DNA of 53,926 bases, from assembly GCF_008065375.1 (NCBI RefSeq), contig NZ_VJYI01000041.1:1-53926 (forward strand), in the 5' to 3' direction. Below the pieces are notes generated by a model, which saw nothing but the letters and a program-made list of their open reading frames with translations, did no database searches and was not told the origin of the DNA. Positions 1 through 8,794 of the stretch are shown piece after piece. The DNA comes from Nonomuraea sp. SYSU D8015. Lineage in GTDB: Bacteria; Actinomycetota; Actinomycetes; Streptosporangiales; Streptosporangiaceae. How positions within the stretch are numbered: the stretch's first letter is position 1; each line of letters opens with the position of its first letter. The translations under genes were made by a program, and so were the position numbers.

Positions 1-355
1 TCGATGTCACTGGTTCTTGCCGTCACCCTCGCAATCCTCTCACTGTTCCGCTCCCCATCCACATTTTGCGTGGTCACGTCGTCGCATGACGACGAACCAA
101 GGCGGGCGGCACAGCGTGAGCCCGGGACGCCCGAAAACCGGCACGGCGGCACCGGGGAACCCCGCCAGGATGGGCCCCACTCGGGTTCGTGTCGCCAGCC
201 CCAGTGCGCCACGAAGCGCTGATCTGTCCGTACGGAGGCGAAAGACAGCCGTTGCTCTGTCGTCGTGGCGGCGGAGCAGAGAGGTGGAGGCAGCCCAACC
301 CCGGAATCGTGGGGAAGGGCGGGAGCAGCCTCGACAAGGTCGGGTCGGCCCAGCA
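1..355. other. No gene recognised
   Basis: Open frames exist on both strands here, as expected at this GC content. None gives a recognisable domain, a signal peptide or a convincing ribosome binding site. I see nothing to annotate before the broken lipoprotein gene that follows. Confidence 0.5.
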
Positions 356-1033
356 CTACCGGATGGGCCGGGCCCGGTGAGTGAGATGAGAAGGTGCAGC
401 GTGTGAAACCGGTGTCGTTACGCCGCGCTGATGTGACGCCAGCTCAAATCCGGTGGATACGGGCTGGTCAGCGGCAAGTGGGAGAGCCGTTTCCGCTGCG
501 ATCCCGTTGCCGGACGGCCGCTCCCGACCGGCGCCCCCTGCTCCGCGCCGTCCTGGTTGCGGCGGCCCTGCTGGTGGCACTTCTGCTGGCGCAACTGCAC
601 GCCGCGTAACGCTGGGGTGAAGCCCGACAGCACTCCACAGGAGAGCAGGAGCACCGGCGGCGCGACCCGCATCCGGCGGGCCGGCGTATGCGAGCTCACG
701 AGGCGGGTCGGCGATCTTCTCCCGACCGGCGAACTCCTCCAGGGTGAGGGTCAGTGGCAGCATCGAGAGGAAGTCCCGGACAGCGGGGCTGTCCTGGTCG
801 ATCGTCACCTCGACTCGCGTCGAACCTTTCGAGAACCGTACTACGGTTCCGACGACCTGATCAGCACTCGCCTCCGTAGCCACCGTGGGCGGGGCGGACG
901 GTGTCGGCGATGGGGCGGATGTCGCCGACCGGGTCGAGGTTGACGGCGCGCTGATCGTGTCCGATGCGCCGCAGCCCGCAAGGACGACAGTGGTTAGCAG
1001 GCTTCCGGTCGCCACGAGCGTTTTCAATCTCAC
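356..1033 (-). pseudogene. Broken lipoprotein with cyclophilin-like domain
   Basis: The first 20 residues form a lipoprotein signal (positive start, hydrophobic core, lipobox LAGC with Cys21), followed by a Ser/Thr/Pro-rich linker. Residues about 60-115 match the start of the bacterial cyclophilin-like fold (PF18050-type), with the motif FLSMLPLTLTLEEFAG followed by KIADPPRELAY. Intact relatives carry on with a tyrosine-rich 'Y-Y-A-P' strand and about 50 more residues. Here the resemblance stops near position 690 and the frame runs on as Arg/Gly/Pro-rich sequence of shadow character. I read this as a gene that has lost its 3' half by frameshift or rearrangement. It points away from a second fragment of the same family at 1261-1620. 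The role of this lipoprotein family is not established. Confidence 0.6.
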
Positions 1034-1260
1034 GTGCCATTCCTCTCAGGTCGACGTGGAGTGGATAGGAGCCGATCCACCGTGGTCCAGCCGCGCTCGC
1101 GGCGCTTTTCCGATTGAATCGCGGTCTGCGACTGTGAGGGAGTTCCGATCGGGAGGGGTACTGACAGGGCACCCTTCACGCGCCATCAGTCGACCCGGCC
1201 ACGGATGTCGTGACAGGGACGAGACCGCGAAGGCATGCCGTCGGGGCGAAAGGAGCAACG

Positions 1261-1620
1261 ATGCCGATACCGCTCACTCTTGGGCGGGACCAGGCAACGG
1301 GGAACTGTTCGATCATCCCGTCTCACATGAGTTCGCCACGATGCTGCCACTGACGCTGGCTTTCGCGGACTTCAACAAGGTGGAGAGGGTCGCCCGTCTG
1401 GCGCGGCCGCTCGCCCTGCGCGGTGTCCCGGATGCTGATCAGCCTCGGCCGGATGAGATCGGCTATTACGCCCCGGCGCAGAGCCTCGTGCTCTACTACT
1501 CGCACGTCGGCCGATGGCCCGGTTTGGTGCGGATGGGATCCTTCGCCTACTACCGGGACGCCCTCCGTGCGCTCCTCGACGGCGTTGCCGTGCACGTCGC
1601 TGCGGTTACCCACCGCGGAA
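1261..1620 (+). pseudogene. Frameshifted cyclophilin-like domain protein
   Basis: An ATG at 1261 follows a good AAAGGAG site and reads MPIPLTLG. The conserved body (ELFDHPVSHEFATMLPLTL, then IGYYAPAQSLVLYYSHVGRW) lies in a different frame, so a single-base indel near 1285-1300 breaks the gene. The body matches the cyclophilin-like fold (PF18050-type): a small beta-barrel of about 110 residues, cytoplasmic because no signal is present. Similarity fades after about 1593 (ALRALLDG), where intact members have one more strand and a stop. The frame then stays open to 1961 without family resemblance. It lies divergent from the related lipoprotein fragment at 356-1033. Confidence 0.65.
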
Positions 1621-1699
1621 CGGGTGAACGGTGGCCTGGCATCGCGAACGGGCTGCCGTCACCGACTGCTCGCGACGGAGATTTGGTGATCGCCTCGGT

Positions 1700-2440
1700 T
1701 CACAGGAGATCGCCGGCCGCGGCATCGCCATGCGCATGCACTAAAACAGGACGCCCGGTCCTTGGCGCGCAGCTGTGGAAGTCGATCACCGGCCAAGGAA
1801 CGGGCGAGCGTAGGAGCATAGGACCCAGAGTGCTGATCTCGGTGGACATGGAGGGATTGCAGGCACCGTCCATCCCCTCGGAGACCACCCCGGAGCGGAA
1901 TGTCCATGAGCGTGGCCGGAGGTTGATGACGGCGGCGGCCAACGCCGTGGTGAGTGCGTGATCGTTGCCGAGCCGAGGGCCGAGGTGCTGGTGGCCGGTG
2001 CTCACAGCCGCTACCGCAACATCCTGCCGAGGAACTCGGCGTCGGCGGTCGCCCGATCGGGTGCGGGAAAGCCGCTCTGGGGCCGCCAGAAGGTGTGCCG
2101 GTGAACCATGTGTCCAGCCACCGGTGTCTCGGGCGGGGGGATGCGGTTGGGCTCGGGCGGCCGCGACGATTCGCTCCAGGGCCGCCGCGTGTCGCTCGAA
2201 GGCTTGCCGCCCTTCCGGGGTGAGCTGTACGTAGGTGCGCCGTGTCCCCTTCTCCTGGCTCTTGCGTACCCAGACGTAGCCGGCGTCGGTCAGTGCCGAG
2301 ATTTGCTTGGACAGTGCCGAGTCGCTGGTCCCGATCGTGTCTCTCAGGAAGCCGAACTCCACCCAGTTTGCCGGGGCCAGCAGCGCCACCATCGACAGCC
2401 GGGCCGGGACGTGCAGGAACTCGTTGAAGAAGGGGTCCAT
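1700..2440 (-). CDS. Winged-helix regulator with run-on C-terminus
   Basis: The first 96 residues are a compact winged-helix DNA-binding protein of the MarR/'HTH_27' sort. They include FLHVPARLSMVALL, the recognition segment TIGTSDSALSKQISALTDAG, and the wing KGTRRTYVQLTPEGRQAFERH. Such regulators normally end about ten residues later, at roughly 100 residues. Here no stop is met and the frame continues for about 150 low-complexity residues to 1700, so the natural stop has probably been lost. The ATG shares its A with the stop of the upstream membrane-protein gene (TGATG at 2438-2442). This fits the usual pairing of this regulator type with a small membrane protein that it controls. Expression in the present state is uncertain. 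Confidence 0.5.
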   Translation of the reverse strand: MDPFFNEFLHVPARLSMVALLAPANWVEFGFLRDTIGTSDSALSKQISALTDAGYVWVRKSQEKGTRRTYVQLTPEGRQAFERHAAALERIVAAARAQPHPPARDTGGWTHGSPAHLLAAPERLSRTRSGDRRRRVPRQDVAVAAVSTGHQHLGPRLGNDHALTTALAAAVINLRPRSWTFRSGVVSEGMDGACNPSMSTEISTLGPMLLRSPVPWPVIDFHSCAPRTGRPVLVHAHGDAAAGDLL

Positions 2441-2968
2441 CAGCCGTGCCTGCGGTCCTGCTGGATGATCCACTTGTAGATCCGGCGGGCCAGGGGGTTG
2501 GTCGCGATGAACGTGACGACCATCGCCCCAGCGGTGATCGTGGCCGGGGCGGGCAGATCGAGTGCCCAGGTGATGATTCGGAAGACTGCGAAGGCGACCA
2601 TCAAACCGACCCCCATCCCACGTAGAACACGACTTCGAGCGTGGTGGGCGTCCTGCGGACGGAGGACCTGCGCTGCTGGACGATCAGCGCCCCCCAGCGA
2701 CCGCGCATCCGACCAGGCCGGCAGCGGCGGCCCATGAGCCCTGGAGATCGAACGGCGCAAACATGAGGAAGAGCACCAGCATCGAGGTGATGACATAGGG
2801 GAGGGCGAAGCCTTGGCGTACGAGTTGATCATGGGTCCTGTCCTGGAGGCGGCGGATGTTCTCGAGCGAGGACTGTGTGTGAACGGTCCGGTCCGTGCCG
2901 CCAGCCGGCGCCCTCAATGCCAGGGCCCGGGTGGGCCGGAGGCAGGCCTCCGCGGCGGCGTCTACCAT
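2440..2968 (-). pseudogene. Frameshifted small membrane protein
   Basis: Two halves of one protein lie in different frames. The upstream half (to about 2690) reads SLENIRRLQDRTHDQLVRQG followed by a hydrophobic helix and a second helix (AAAAGLVGCAVAG). The downstream half reads GVGLMVAFAVFRIITWAL, a second hydrophobic pair, and ends IYKWIIQQDRRHG at 2440. Joined, they make a protein of about 150-170 residues with roughly four membrane helices and charged ends. A frame change near 2690 separates them. The gene is translationally coupled to the winged-helix regulator by the TGATG overlap. I do not know its function; proteins in this arrangement are usually annotated only as hypothetical membrane proteins. 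Confidence 0.55.
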
Positions 2969-3252
2969 TACCGACGACTCACCGTTAGCGATCGGACAAT
3001 TACGGATATGCAGGTTGTGGGGCGGGGCCGGTTTCTAGGGGGAGCGCCGAGCCTGTCATGGCGCGGGTGTTTGTGCGCGATGACCAGGAAGGGCGGACGT
3101 CCGCGCTCCCACCTCCCGCACACCCCAAGGACACCGACGGCGTGGTCGAAAGCCCAGCGGCCTGAGCGCTGCGCCCACGGCCACCTGCAGCCGTGGAGTC
3201 CCCGGCTCTCCAGGCTGGCACCACCATGACCGTCGAGGGGTGGCGCCGAGGA

Positions 3253-3591
3253 TTACCCGCTCGTGCGCTTCGTCGTGGTCCTGCGCCCACCGGCGGCCGC
3301 CACAGGCCACTCAAGGACCCCGAAGGCCGCCAGCGCGCCAAGCGCCCCGTAGTAGGCGATGCGCTCGGGCGGCGGCACGAACCTCCGGGCGACGTCGGCG
3401 TAGCGGCCGAGCTCCTGCCTGCCGATGTGCGGCATCGGGACGCGCGGCTTCGGGACGACCTCCAGGTGCGGCATCCGCATCTCGGGCGGGCGGACCTCGA
3501 TGCTGAGCATCGGCAGATCCAGCGTGAGCCACTTGGTCCCGTTCCCGTCCGATATGGCGGAGGCGCGCCCGCGCGTCTGGGATACGGCCAT
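3253..3591 (-). CDS. Small hypothetical protein with one membrane helix
   Basis: The gene encodes 112 residues starting at ATG 3591, preceded by GGAGG eight bases upstream. It reads MAVSQTRGRASAISDGNGT, then a run of alternating hydrophobic and proline-rich repeats (LDLPMLSIEVRPPEMRMPHL). Residues about 70-105 are a basic stretch and a hydrophobic helix (YYGALGALAAFGVLEWPVAA), followed by a short Arg/Thr/Lys tail. This suggests a bitopic membrane or membrane-attached protein. No known domain is evident. The clean RBS and coherent protein make it the only gene in the leftmost 4.4 kb that looks intact. Neighbouring sequence on both sides has no recognisable gene. Confidence 0.55.
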   Translation of the reverse strand: MAVSQTRGRASAISDGNGTKWLTLDLPMLSIEVRPPEMRMPHLEVVPKPRVPMPHIGRQELGRYADVARRFVPPPERIAYYGALGALAAFGVLEWPVAAAGGRRTTTKRTSG

Positions 3592-4286
3592 GATCCCCGC
3601 CTCCAACACAGGAGAATGAACTCTCCAGGAACCCTTTCCCCCGGCCGTGCGCCCATTCCGGACGGGCGGAGAATTGACGATTTCCGGTGGACCATGGCAG
3701 CCGGCTCGGCGACCGCTCTCTCTCCGACCGGGCAATGCGCCGGCTCAGGCGCGCCTGCCTGCCGATCCGATCTTCTCGACAGCTCATGGCGATAACGCCC
3801 ACGCGATGCCCCGCAAGGCAGCTCCGGCACGCCTGGAAAGATCGCCGGTGGTGTTCTTCAATCAGGCGGTGAAGCTCCTCCCGGGCAATCCTGGCCGCGA
3901 GCGCCCTTGCCCTTCCCGATCGCACGCCGCCATCTCATGTCCGCTTTCCGACATCACGGGCGGTTGTGGGAGTCGTGTCCGCGTTGCCGATACCGCATCC
4001 CACATTCACCACCAGACGTCTCGACGCAGGGATGTGCTTCTCCTGCTGACAGGCAACCTGCGGTGCCGGGAATCAGTCGTGGCCTGAGGGCCGTGAGCAG
4101 CGCGTCCGCCGCGGCGTGTGCTCACGCGGCGGCGGACGCGACGGTGTCTCTTGTTCCGCGAGCGGTCGTTGTGGGGGACCCGTCCGAGACTGATGGTCTC
4201 CCTTCGGTCTCCCCGATCCACTTCGCCGGCCCTATAGATGTCGAACGAGGTTGGAACGGTCAGGTCAAGGGCCTGATCCAAAGCCT
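3592..4286. other. Long stretch without a recognisable gene
   Basis: This 0.7 kb holds only overlapping shadow frames. One minus-strand stretch around 3780-3925 (AARIAREELHRLIEEHHRR) looks weakly coding and could be the remnant of a small gene, but no start, RBS or family supports it. The only structured element is the hairpin at 4101-4140. Confidence 0.4.
4101..4140. terminator. Perfect 12-bp hairpin
   Basis: CGCGTCCGCCGC at 4101-4112 is exactly complementary to GCGGCGGACGCG at 4129-4140, with a 16-nt loop. There is no T tract. Actinobacterial terminators often lack one, so a transcription terminator downstream of the minus-strand gene at 4488 is the simplest reading. Confidence 0.5.
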
Positions 4287-4328
4287 GCTCTGCAGGATTT
4301 GAACCTGTGACCGTCGGATCCCAAGTCC
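4287..4328 (-). other. tRNA-like 3' half, degenerate
   Basis: Read on the minus strand, this has an anticodon-loop-like CTTGGGA, then CCGACGGTCACAGG, a T-arm (CAGG TTCAAAT CCTG) and an acceptor-like 3' end. The 5' half of a tRNA is absent: no strand complementary to the acceptor end occurs upstream. About 30 nt of it match the tRNA-Arg 3' half at 50888-50931 with only a few differences, but in the opposite orientation. It is most likely the scar of an old integration or a decayed tRNA. A chance T-arm alone would not explain the length. Confidence 0.4.
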
Positions 4329-4472
4329 GCCGACTGGCCCTGGCTGGTCTCGATCGCGGCCGAGGATCTGCTCGCGCCGGCCCTGCGGCGCGGCCTCCGC
4401 AGGAGGAGGCCGGCCAAGCACGACTTCGACCCGGAGGACAACGTCCTTTCCGGCGGTGTCCCGCCTCGGTGA
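4311..4472 (+). pseudogene. C-terminal fragment of unknown protein
   Basis: About 50 codons remain open from just inside the tRNA-like fragment to a TGA at 4470-4472. They encode ADWPWLVSIAAEDLLAPALR, an Arg-rich run, then AKHDFDPEDNV. The composition is protein-like, with an amphipathic helix followed by a basic run and an acidic end. No start codon or RBS is present, because the frame begins after a stop at 4308. This looks like the tail of a gene whose front was lost at the junction marked by the tRNA-like sequence. I do not recognise the family. Confidence 0.35.
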
Positions 4473-4487
4473 GGAGCGCCGCCCGCG

Positions 4488-5078
4488 TTACTCGGCGAAG
4501 CTGAGGTTCTGCGGCTCCTCCGGGAGGGTCGAGTCGATGACGGGGATCTCCTGGTCGGTCTCGTGGAATTCCAGATCGGTCAGGTCCACCGCGCCCCGGC
4601 CGACCAGGAGCATGCCGAATTTCAGCGAGGTCGACTCCTCCGGGATGTCCATGATGATCTCCATCGGGGTCCAGCCGGTGGTGCCGCGCAGCGGGCGGTC
4701 ATCCATGTTGTCCAGGACGAGCATCTCTTTGCCGCTGTCGGCGCGCAGCCACAGCCCGGCCGAGACGGTGACCTCGTGCGCGCGCATACGGGCCGCGTAG
4801 CGCACCCGCCTGCCCCGGAACCTCTTGGCCGAGATGCCCTGGACGATCGCGCCGAACCCGGGGGCGTGCCCGACGCCGGCACGCAGGCGGAGCCGTACGA
4901 CGGCGGGCTCCGCCAGGCCCACCTCGTAGTCACCGGAGCGGCTGCCGGTCAGCTGCCAGGGCGGCGGCAGCGGCTGCAACTCCTGCCGGGTGATCTGGGC
5001 GAGTGCCTCGGTGTAACGCTCTCCGGTGGTGGCCATCCGCTCGCGGACCAGACGCTTGAGATCCTTGTCACGTGGCAT
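4488..5078 (-). CDS. Protein with helical N-terminus and carbohydrate-binding-like beta domain
   Basis: The gene encodes 196 residues from ATG 5078, with AAGGAG upstream. Residues 1-35 (MPRDKDLKRLVRERMATTGE then RYTEALAQITR) match the short helical segment found at the start of several actinobacterial regulators and effector-binding proteins. Residues about 50-190 form a beta-rich domain with WLRADSGKEMLVLDNMDDRP, then GTTGWTPMEIIMDIPEESTS and FGMLLVGRGAVDLTDLEFHE. This is the pattern of a galactose-binding-like jelly roll, also seen attached to AraC regulators and erythromycin-esterase-like proteins. There is no signal peptide, so it is cytoplasmic. It stands alone, and a ligand-sensing or partner-binding role is inference. 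Confidence 0.6.
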   Translation of the reverse strand: MPRDKDLKRLVRERMATTGERYTEALAQITRQELQPLPPPWQLTGSRSGDYEVGLAEPAVVRLRLRAGVGHAPGFGAIVQGISAKRFRGRRVRYAARMRAHEVTVSAGLWLRADSGKEMLVLDNMDDRPLRGTTGWTPMEIIMDIPEESTSLKFGMLLVGRGAVDLTDLEFHETDQEIPVIDSTLPEEPQNLSFAE

Positions 5079-5279
5079 GAACGTCTCCTTCGACCGTCCC
5101 CAACACCGGCTCGGTGACGACATGCAGGCAACTGTCGGCCCGGGAGTGTGCCCCCCTTCGCCCGCTCGTGGCCCGGTTGGGGACAGGCCTCAGGGCTCGG
5201 CGACGGACCGCGCCGTGAGCCCATTGAACCTCATGCCACCGGGGATCGGAACCCTCGTCCCACCCACTTCGCGGCCCGA

Positions 5280-5555
5280 TCAGAGCTGCAGCAGGCTGCC
5301 GTGCTGGTCGATGTGGTCGGCCGACTCGTCGTCGAACCAGACGCCGCCGGTCGCCAGGTAGCGGAAGCGGTGGATGCCCGGCGGGAGGATCACCGAGACC
5401 GTCCGCATGCCGTGGCGGCGGGCCCGCAGCTCGTGGCGGCCGGGCGCCCAGCCGTTGAAGTCGCCGACGACGCTGACGACGCCCGCGGGGTGGCCGGCGG
5501 GCAGGACGAAGGTGATCCGGGTCTTCTTGCCGAACAGGGGTGTACGCCTGAGCAC
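5280..5555 (-). CDS. Stand-alone CBM48 (isoamylase N-terminal) domain protein
   Basis: I chose the GTG at 5555 because GGGAGGAT sits just upstream and the protein then starts MLRRTPLFGKKTRITFVLPA, as small members of this family do. The 91 residues are essentially one CBM48/AMPK-beta-like domain: VSVVGDFNGWAPGRHELRAR, then VSVILPPGIHRFRYLATGG and WFDDESADHI. In larger enzymes this domain binds alpha-glucans such as glycogen. Alone, it probably acts as a small glycogen-associated protein. It is on the same strand as the gene at 4488 but 200 bp away, and it faces the end of the SARP gene with a 130-bp gap. Confidence 0.75.
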   Translation of the reverse strand: MLRRTPLFGKKTRITFVLPAGHPAGVVSVVGDFNGWAPGRHELRARRHGMRTVSVILPPGIHRFRYLATGGVWFDDESADHIDQHGSLLQL

Positions 5556-5684
5556 TGCGATCCTCCCAGGGGGGCGATGAACGGCCCCAGCCTGACGGGC
5601 CAGGAAGCCGGGAGGAACAGGACACGCGGCACGTAACCTACATTTCACCTGCGGTGCCACCTGGAACGGGCTCGGCGAAGCGGG

Positions 5685-8669
5685 CTACCGGCTCTGATCG
5701 ATGAGCTCGCTGACCTGGGCGGCCTCCGCGGAGCCCAGGCCGGTGAACAGGTCGAGCGCCTCGGCCCACGCGGCCATGGCCGCGTCACGGTCGCCGAGGT
5801 CGGCGTGCGCGCGGCCGATCTCACGCAGGACGCGGGCCCGCCACAACGACGCGCCGAGCTTGCCGATCAGATCGCCGCTGCGGGTGAAATGCCGCAGAGC
5901 CTCCCGTATCCGCCCCTGCCGGTGGCAGATCTCGCCGAAGGCGTAGGTGGTCAGGGCCTCGCCGAGCGCGTTCCCCGATCGCACGAACTCCTTCAGGCTC
6001 TGGCCGAGCACGTGGGTGGCCTCGTCGAACCTGCCGACAGCTCCGTAGGCCTCCCCGAGACGGCGGAGCGTCTTCGGCTCTCCGCCGTCGTCGTAGTCGA
6101 GATCGCCGGTGAGCCGCAGGCTCTCCTCGTAGTACCTGATCGCCGCGTCCACCTGCCCCTTCTCGTAGTGGGCGATGCCGAGCCCGCGCAGCAGGCGGGA
6201 CCGGTCGAGGCTGTTGCGGCCGCCGGCGGTCAGCTCCAGCCCGGAGTGGCAGACGTCGATCGCGTCGTCGTACCGGCCGACCTCCAGGTAGACGGCCGAC
6301 AGATCGAGCAGCGCGTGGAGGGCGCCGCCGTCGTCGCCCAGCTCGCGGAAGACCGACACCGCGCCGGTGAGGTCGGCGAGCGCCGCCTGATGGTCGCTGA
6401 GGACGTGCCGGCAGACGCCGCGGCCGGTCATGGCGTACGTCGCCCCGTGCCGGTCTCCGGCGTCGGCGAAATGGCGCAGCAGCGACTCGAACTCGGAGAG
6501 CGCGTCGTGGTACCGGCCGCGCTCGATGTCCATGTCCGCGAGGATCAGCCGGGCCCTCATGACCTCGTCCGTGTCCCCGAGCGTCATGACGGCCCGCTGG
6601 ATGCGGACGACGTCGTCGTAGAAATGGTGGGCCGCGAGGTACGACGTGAGGTGATAGGCGAGCTCCGCCGCGCTCTCGGTGCATTTCAGCTCCACGGCGA
6701 GGGCCACGGTGGCGACCAGGTTGTGGCGCTCGGCGGCGAGCCATTCGTAGCCGACGGCCCGTTGAGGAGCCGAGCCGGTCGGCCCGGGCGCGGCCGGCCG
6801 GGGAAGGTCGCGCACCGCGGCACGGGTCCGGTCGAGGCATTCGGCGACCAGCCCGTACAGGGCCTGGCGCCGTTGCCGCTCGTTCTCCTCCGCCTCGGCC
6901 CGGTCCCGGGCGTACACCCGGAGCAGGTCGTGCATGAGGTACCTCGGCTGACCGGCCGCGTCGGTCTCGCCCGGGGTGAGGAGCCCGGCCAGGACGAGGG
7001 CCTCGATCGCCGCGTCCGCGTTGCCCGCGGGCTCGCCCAGCAGGGCCGCCACCGCCCACTCTGCGGCGCTCTCGAAACCGGCCAGGCCCAGCAGCCGGAA
7101 GGCGCGCTGCGCGGTGGGCGGGAGCGCCGCGTAGCTCACCGCGAAGTTCGCCCGCACGCTCTGCTGGCCGAGTGCCAGCTCGTCCAGCCGTTTCCTGGTG
7201 TCCTCCAGCCGGGCGGCGAGATCGCGGAGCGGCCACGACGGCCGGGCCGCGAGCCGGGCGCCGGCGATCCTGATGGCCAGCGGCAGCCGCCCGCACGCCT
7301 GGAGGATCGCGTGCGCGGCCTCGGGGTCGCTGGCCAGCCGGGACTCACCGGCCATCCGCGCGAGGAGATCGCGGGCCTCCGTCCTCGACGGCGGGTCGAG
7401 GGAGACGGCGGCGGCCCCTTCCAGCATGAGACGGCTCCGGGAGGTGATCAGGACCGCGCTGCGCGGAGTGCCCGGGAGCAGGGGCCGTACCTGGGCCTCG
7501 TCGGCCGCGTCGTCGAGGAGCAGCAGCACCGCGCGGTCGGCCAGCCGCGACCGGTACAGCGCGGCGCGCTCGTCGCACGACGCGGGGATCGCCGCGCCGT
7601 CCACGCGGAGCGCCCGCAGCAGCTCCGCCAGCAGGTCGCTCGGGTCCCGGGGAGAGGGGGAGGCCCCCGCGAGCCGGAGGAACAGCTGACCGTCGGGGAA
7701 GTGCGGCCGCAGCCGGTGCGCGAGGTGGAGGGCGAGGGTGCTCTTCCCCACGCCGGGTGTGCCGTGGACGGTGGCGATCAGCGGCGCGCCGGCGCCGCCG
7801 CCGAGCATCGCCGCGCTCAGCGACTCCAGCTCCTGCTCCCTGCCGACGAAGTCGCCGATGTCCGGCGGGAGCTGGCAGATCGCCGTCCAGCCTGCGGCTT
7901 CGACGACGGCGGGCCGGTTCAGCGACGGGTCGTCCGACAGGATCGCGGCGTGCAGCCGGGTCAGCTCGGGGCCGGGCTCGATGCCGAGCTCCGCCACGAG
8001 GACCGTGCGCGCCTCGCGATAGACGTCCAGGGCCTCGGCCCGCCGCCCGGCCCGGTAGAGCGCGAGCATGAGCTGCGTCCGGGCGCGCTCCCACAGGGGA
8101 TGGGCCTCCACGATCGCGCGTAGCTCGCCGGTCAGCCGGTCGTCCCGGCCCAGGTCGAGGCGGACGTCGATCCAGTCGGCCCGCGCCTGCGCCAGCTGTT
8201 CCTCGAGCTCGGTGATCCTGGGGGTCATGGCGCTGCTGAGCCGCACGTCCTCGGCCGGCCTGCCGCGCCAGAGCGAGAGGGCGCGCCCGAACTCCCGGTC
8301 GGCGGCCTCGAGGTCGCCGCGTCTGGCCTCGCGGCGGCCCCGCTGGACGGCGTCGTCGAAGACGAGCAGGTCGAGCCGGTCGCGATCGAGGGGGAGGAGA
8401 TAGCTCGATCCCTGCGTGTGCAACGAGGCGATGCCCGACAGCGACCGCCGCAGCTGCGAGATGTAGGTCTGGAGATTGGCCACCGCCGACGAGGGGGGCC
8501 GGTCCCACAGAGCGGCGATCAGGCGGTCCCTGGAGATCGGGGTGTTGACGTGGAGCAGGAGCGTGCTGAGCACCGCGCGCGGCTTGCCGCTGAGCTGAAC
8601 CGGCCCGCCCGGCCCGTGGGCGAGGACCGGGCCGAGAATCGAGAAGTCCGGCCGGGGGATGTCGTTCAC
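5685..8669 (-). CDS. SARP-family regulator with NB-ARC and TPR domains
   Basis: 994 residues with the AfsR-type order. Residues 1-95 are an OmpR-like winged helix (FSILGPVLAHGPGGPVQLSG, AVLSTLLLHVNTPISRDRLI, then NLQTYISQLRRSL). Residues 95-245 are the BTAD domain (YRAGRRAEALDVYREAR). Residues about 270-520 are NB-ARC with Walker A GTPGVGKST and a Walker-B-like LLLLDDA. From about 640 to the end come TPR-like helical repeats (DRSRLLRGLGIAHYEKGQVD, then AIRYYEESLRLTGD). These proteins activate secondary-metabolite operons by binding direct repeats spaced 11 bp apart near the -35 region. Here it diverges from the 18-residue peptide operon, and just such repeats lie at 8795-8823. It is therefore the likely pathway-specific activator, with ATP binding and TPR contacts as inputs. 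Confidence 0.9.
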   Translation of the reverse strand: MNDIPRPDFSILGPVLAHGPGGPVQLSGKPRAVLSTLLLHVNTPISRDRLIAALWDRPPSSAVANLQTYISQLRRSLSGIASLHTQGSSYLLPLDRDRLDLLVFDDAVQRGRREARRGDLEAADREFGRALSLWRGRPAEDVRLSSAMTPRITELEEQLAQARADWIDVRLDLGRDDRLTGELRAIVEAHPLWERARTQLMLALYRAGRRAEALDVYREARTVLVAELGIEPGPELTRLHAAILSDDPSLNRPAVVEAAGWTAICQLPPDIGDFVGREQELESLSAAMLGGGAGAPLIATVHGTPGVGKSTLALHLAHRLRPHFPDGQLFLRLAGASPSPRDPSDLLAELLRALRVDGAAIPASCDERAALYRSRLADRAVLLLLDDAADEAQVRPLLPGTPRSAVLITSRSRLMLEGAAAVSLDPPSRTEARDLLARMAGESRLASDPEAAHAILQACGRLPLAIRIAGARLAARPSWPLRDLAARLEDTRKRLDELALGQQSVRANFAVSYAALPPTAQRAFRLLGLAGFESAAEWAVAALLGEPAGNADAAIEALVLAGLLTPGETDAAGQPRYLMHDLLRVYARDRAEAEENERQRRQALYGLVAECLDRTRAAVRDLPRPAAPGPTGSAPQRAVGYEWLAAERHNLVATVALAVELKCTESAAELAYHLTSYLAAHHFYDDVVRIQRAVMTLGDTDEVMRARLILADMDIERGRYHDALSEFESLLRHFADAGDRHGATYAMTGRGVCRHVLSDHQAALADLTGAVSVFRELGDDGGALHALLDLSAVYLEVGRYDDAIDVCHSGLELTAGGRNSLDRSRLLRGLGIAHYEKGQVDAAIRYYEESLRLTGDLDYDDGGEPKTLRRLGEAYGAVGRFDEATHVLGQSLKEFVRSGNALGEALTTYAFGEICHRQGRIREALRHFTRSGDLIGKLGASLWRARVLREIGRAHADLGDRDAAMAAWAEALDLFTGLGSAEAAQVSELIDQSR

Positions 8670-8794
8670 CGCGGAACCTCCTGAGCGTCAGCCGGCCTCG
8701 GTCGCCGCGTCGAATGCGACGAAAGATCACCGACATCATGACTGGTCTGCCACGGCTCCGCCGGACCTCTGGTGATATGCGGCGTTCTGTCGCC

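Noticed and set aside
394..609. A 71-codon plus-strand frame with a C-terminal hydrophobic helix
   Set aside because: The end (LRAVLVAAALLVALLLAQLHAA-like) looks membrane-spanning, but the start context is poor and it lies opposite a decayed gene. Support is too weak to call.
5805..8123. Plus-strand open frame of 772 codons opposite the SARP gene
   Set aside because: It is Val/Glu/Arg-rich antisense shadow of a GC-rich gene, with no RBS or domain.
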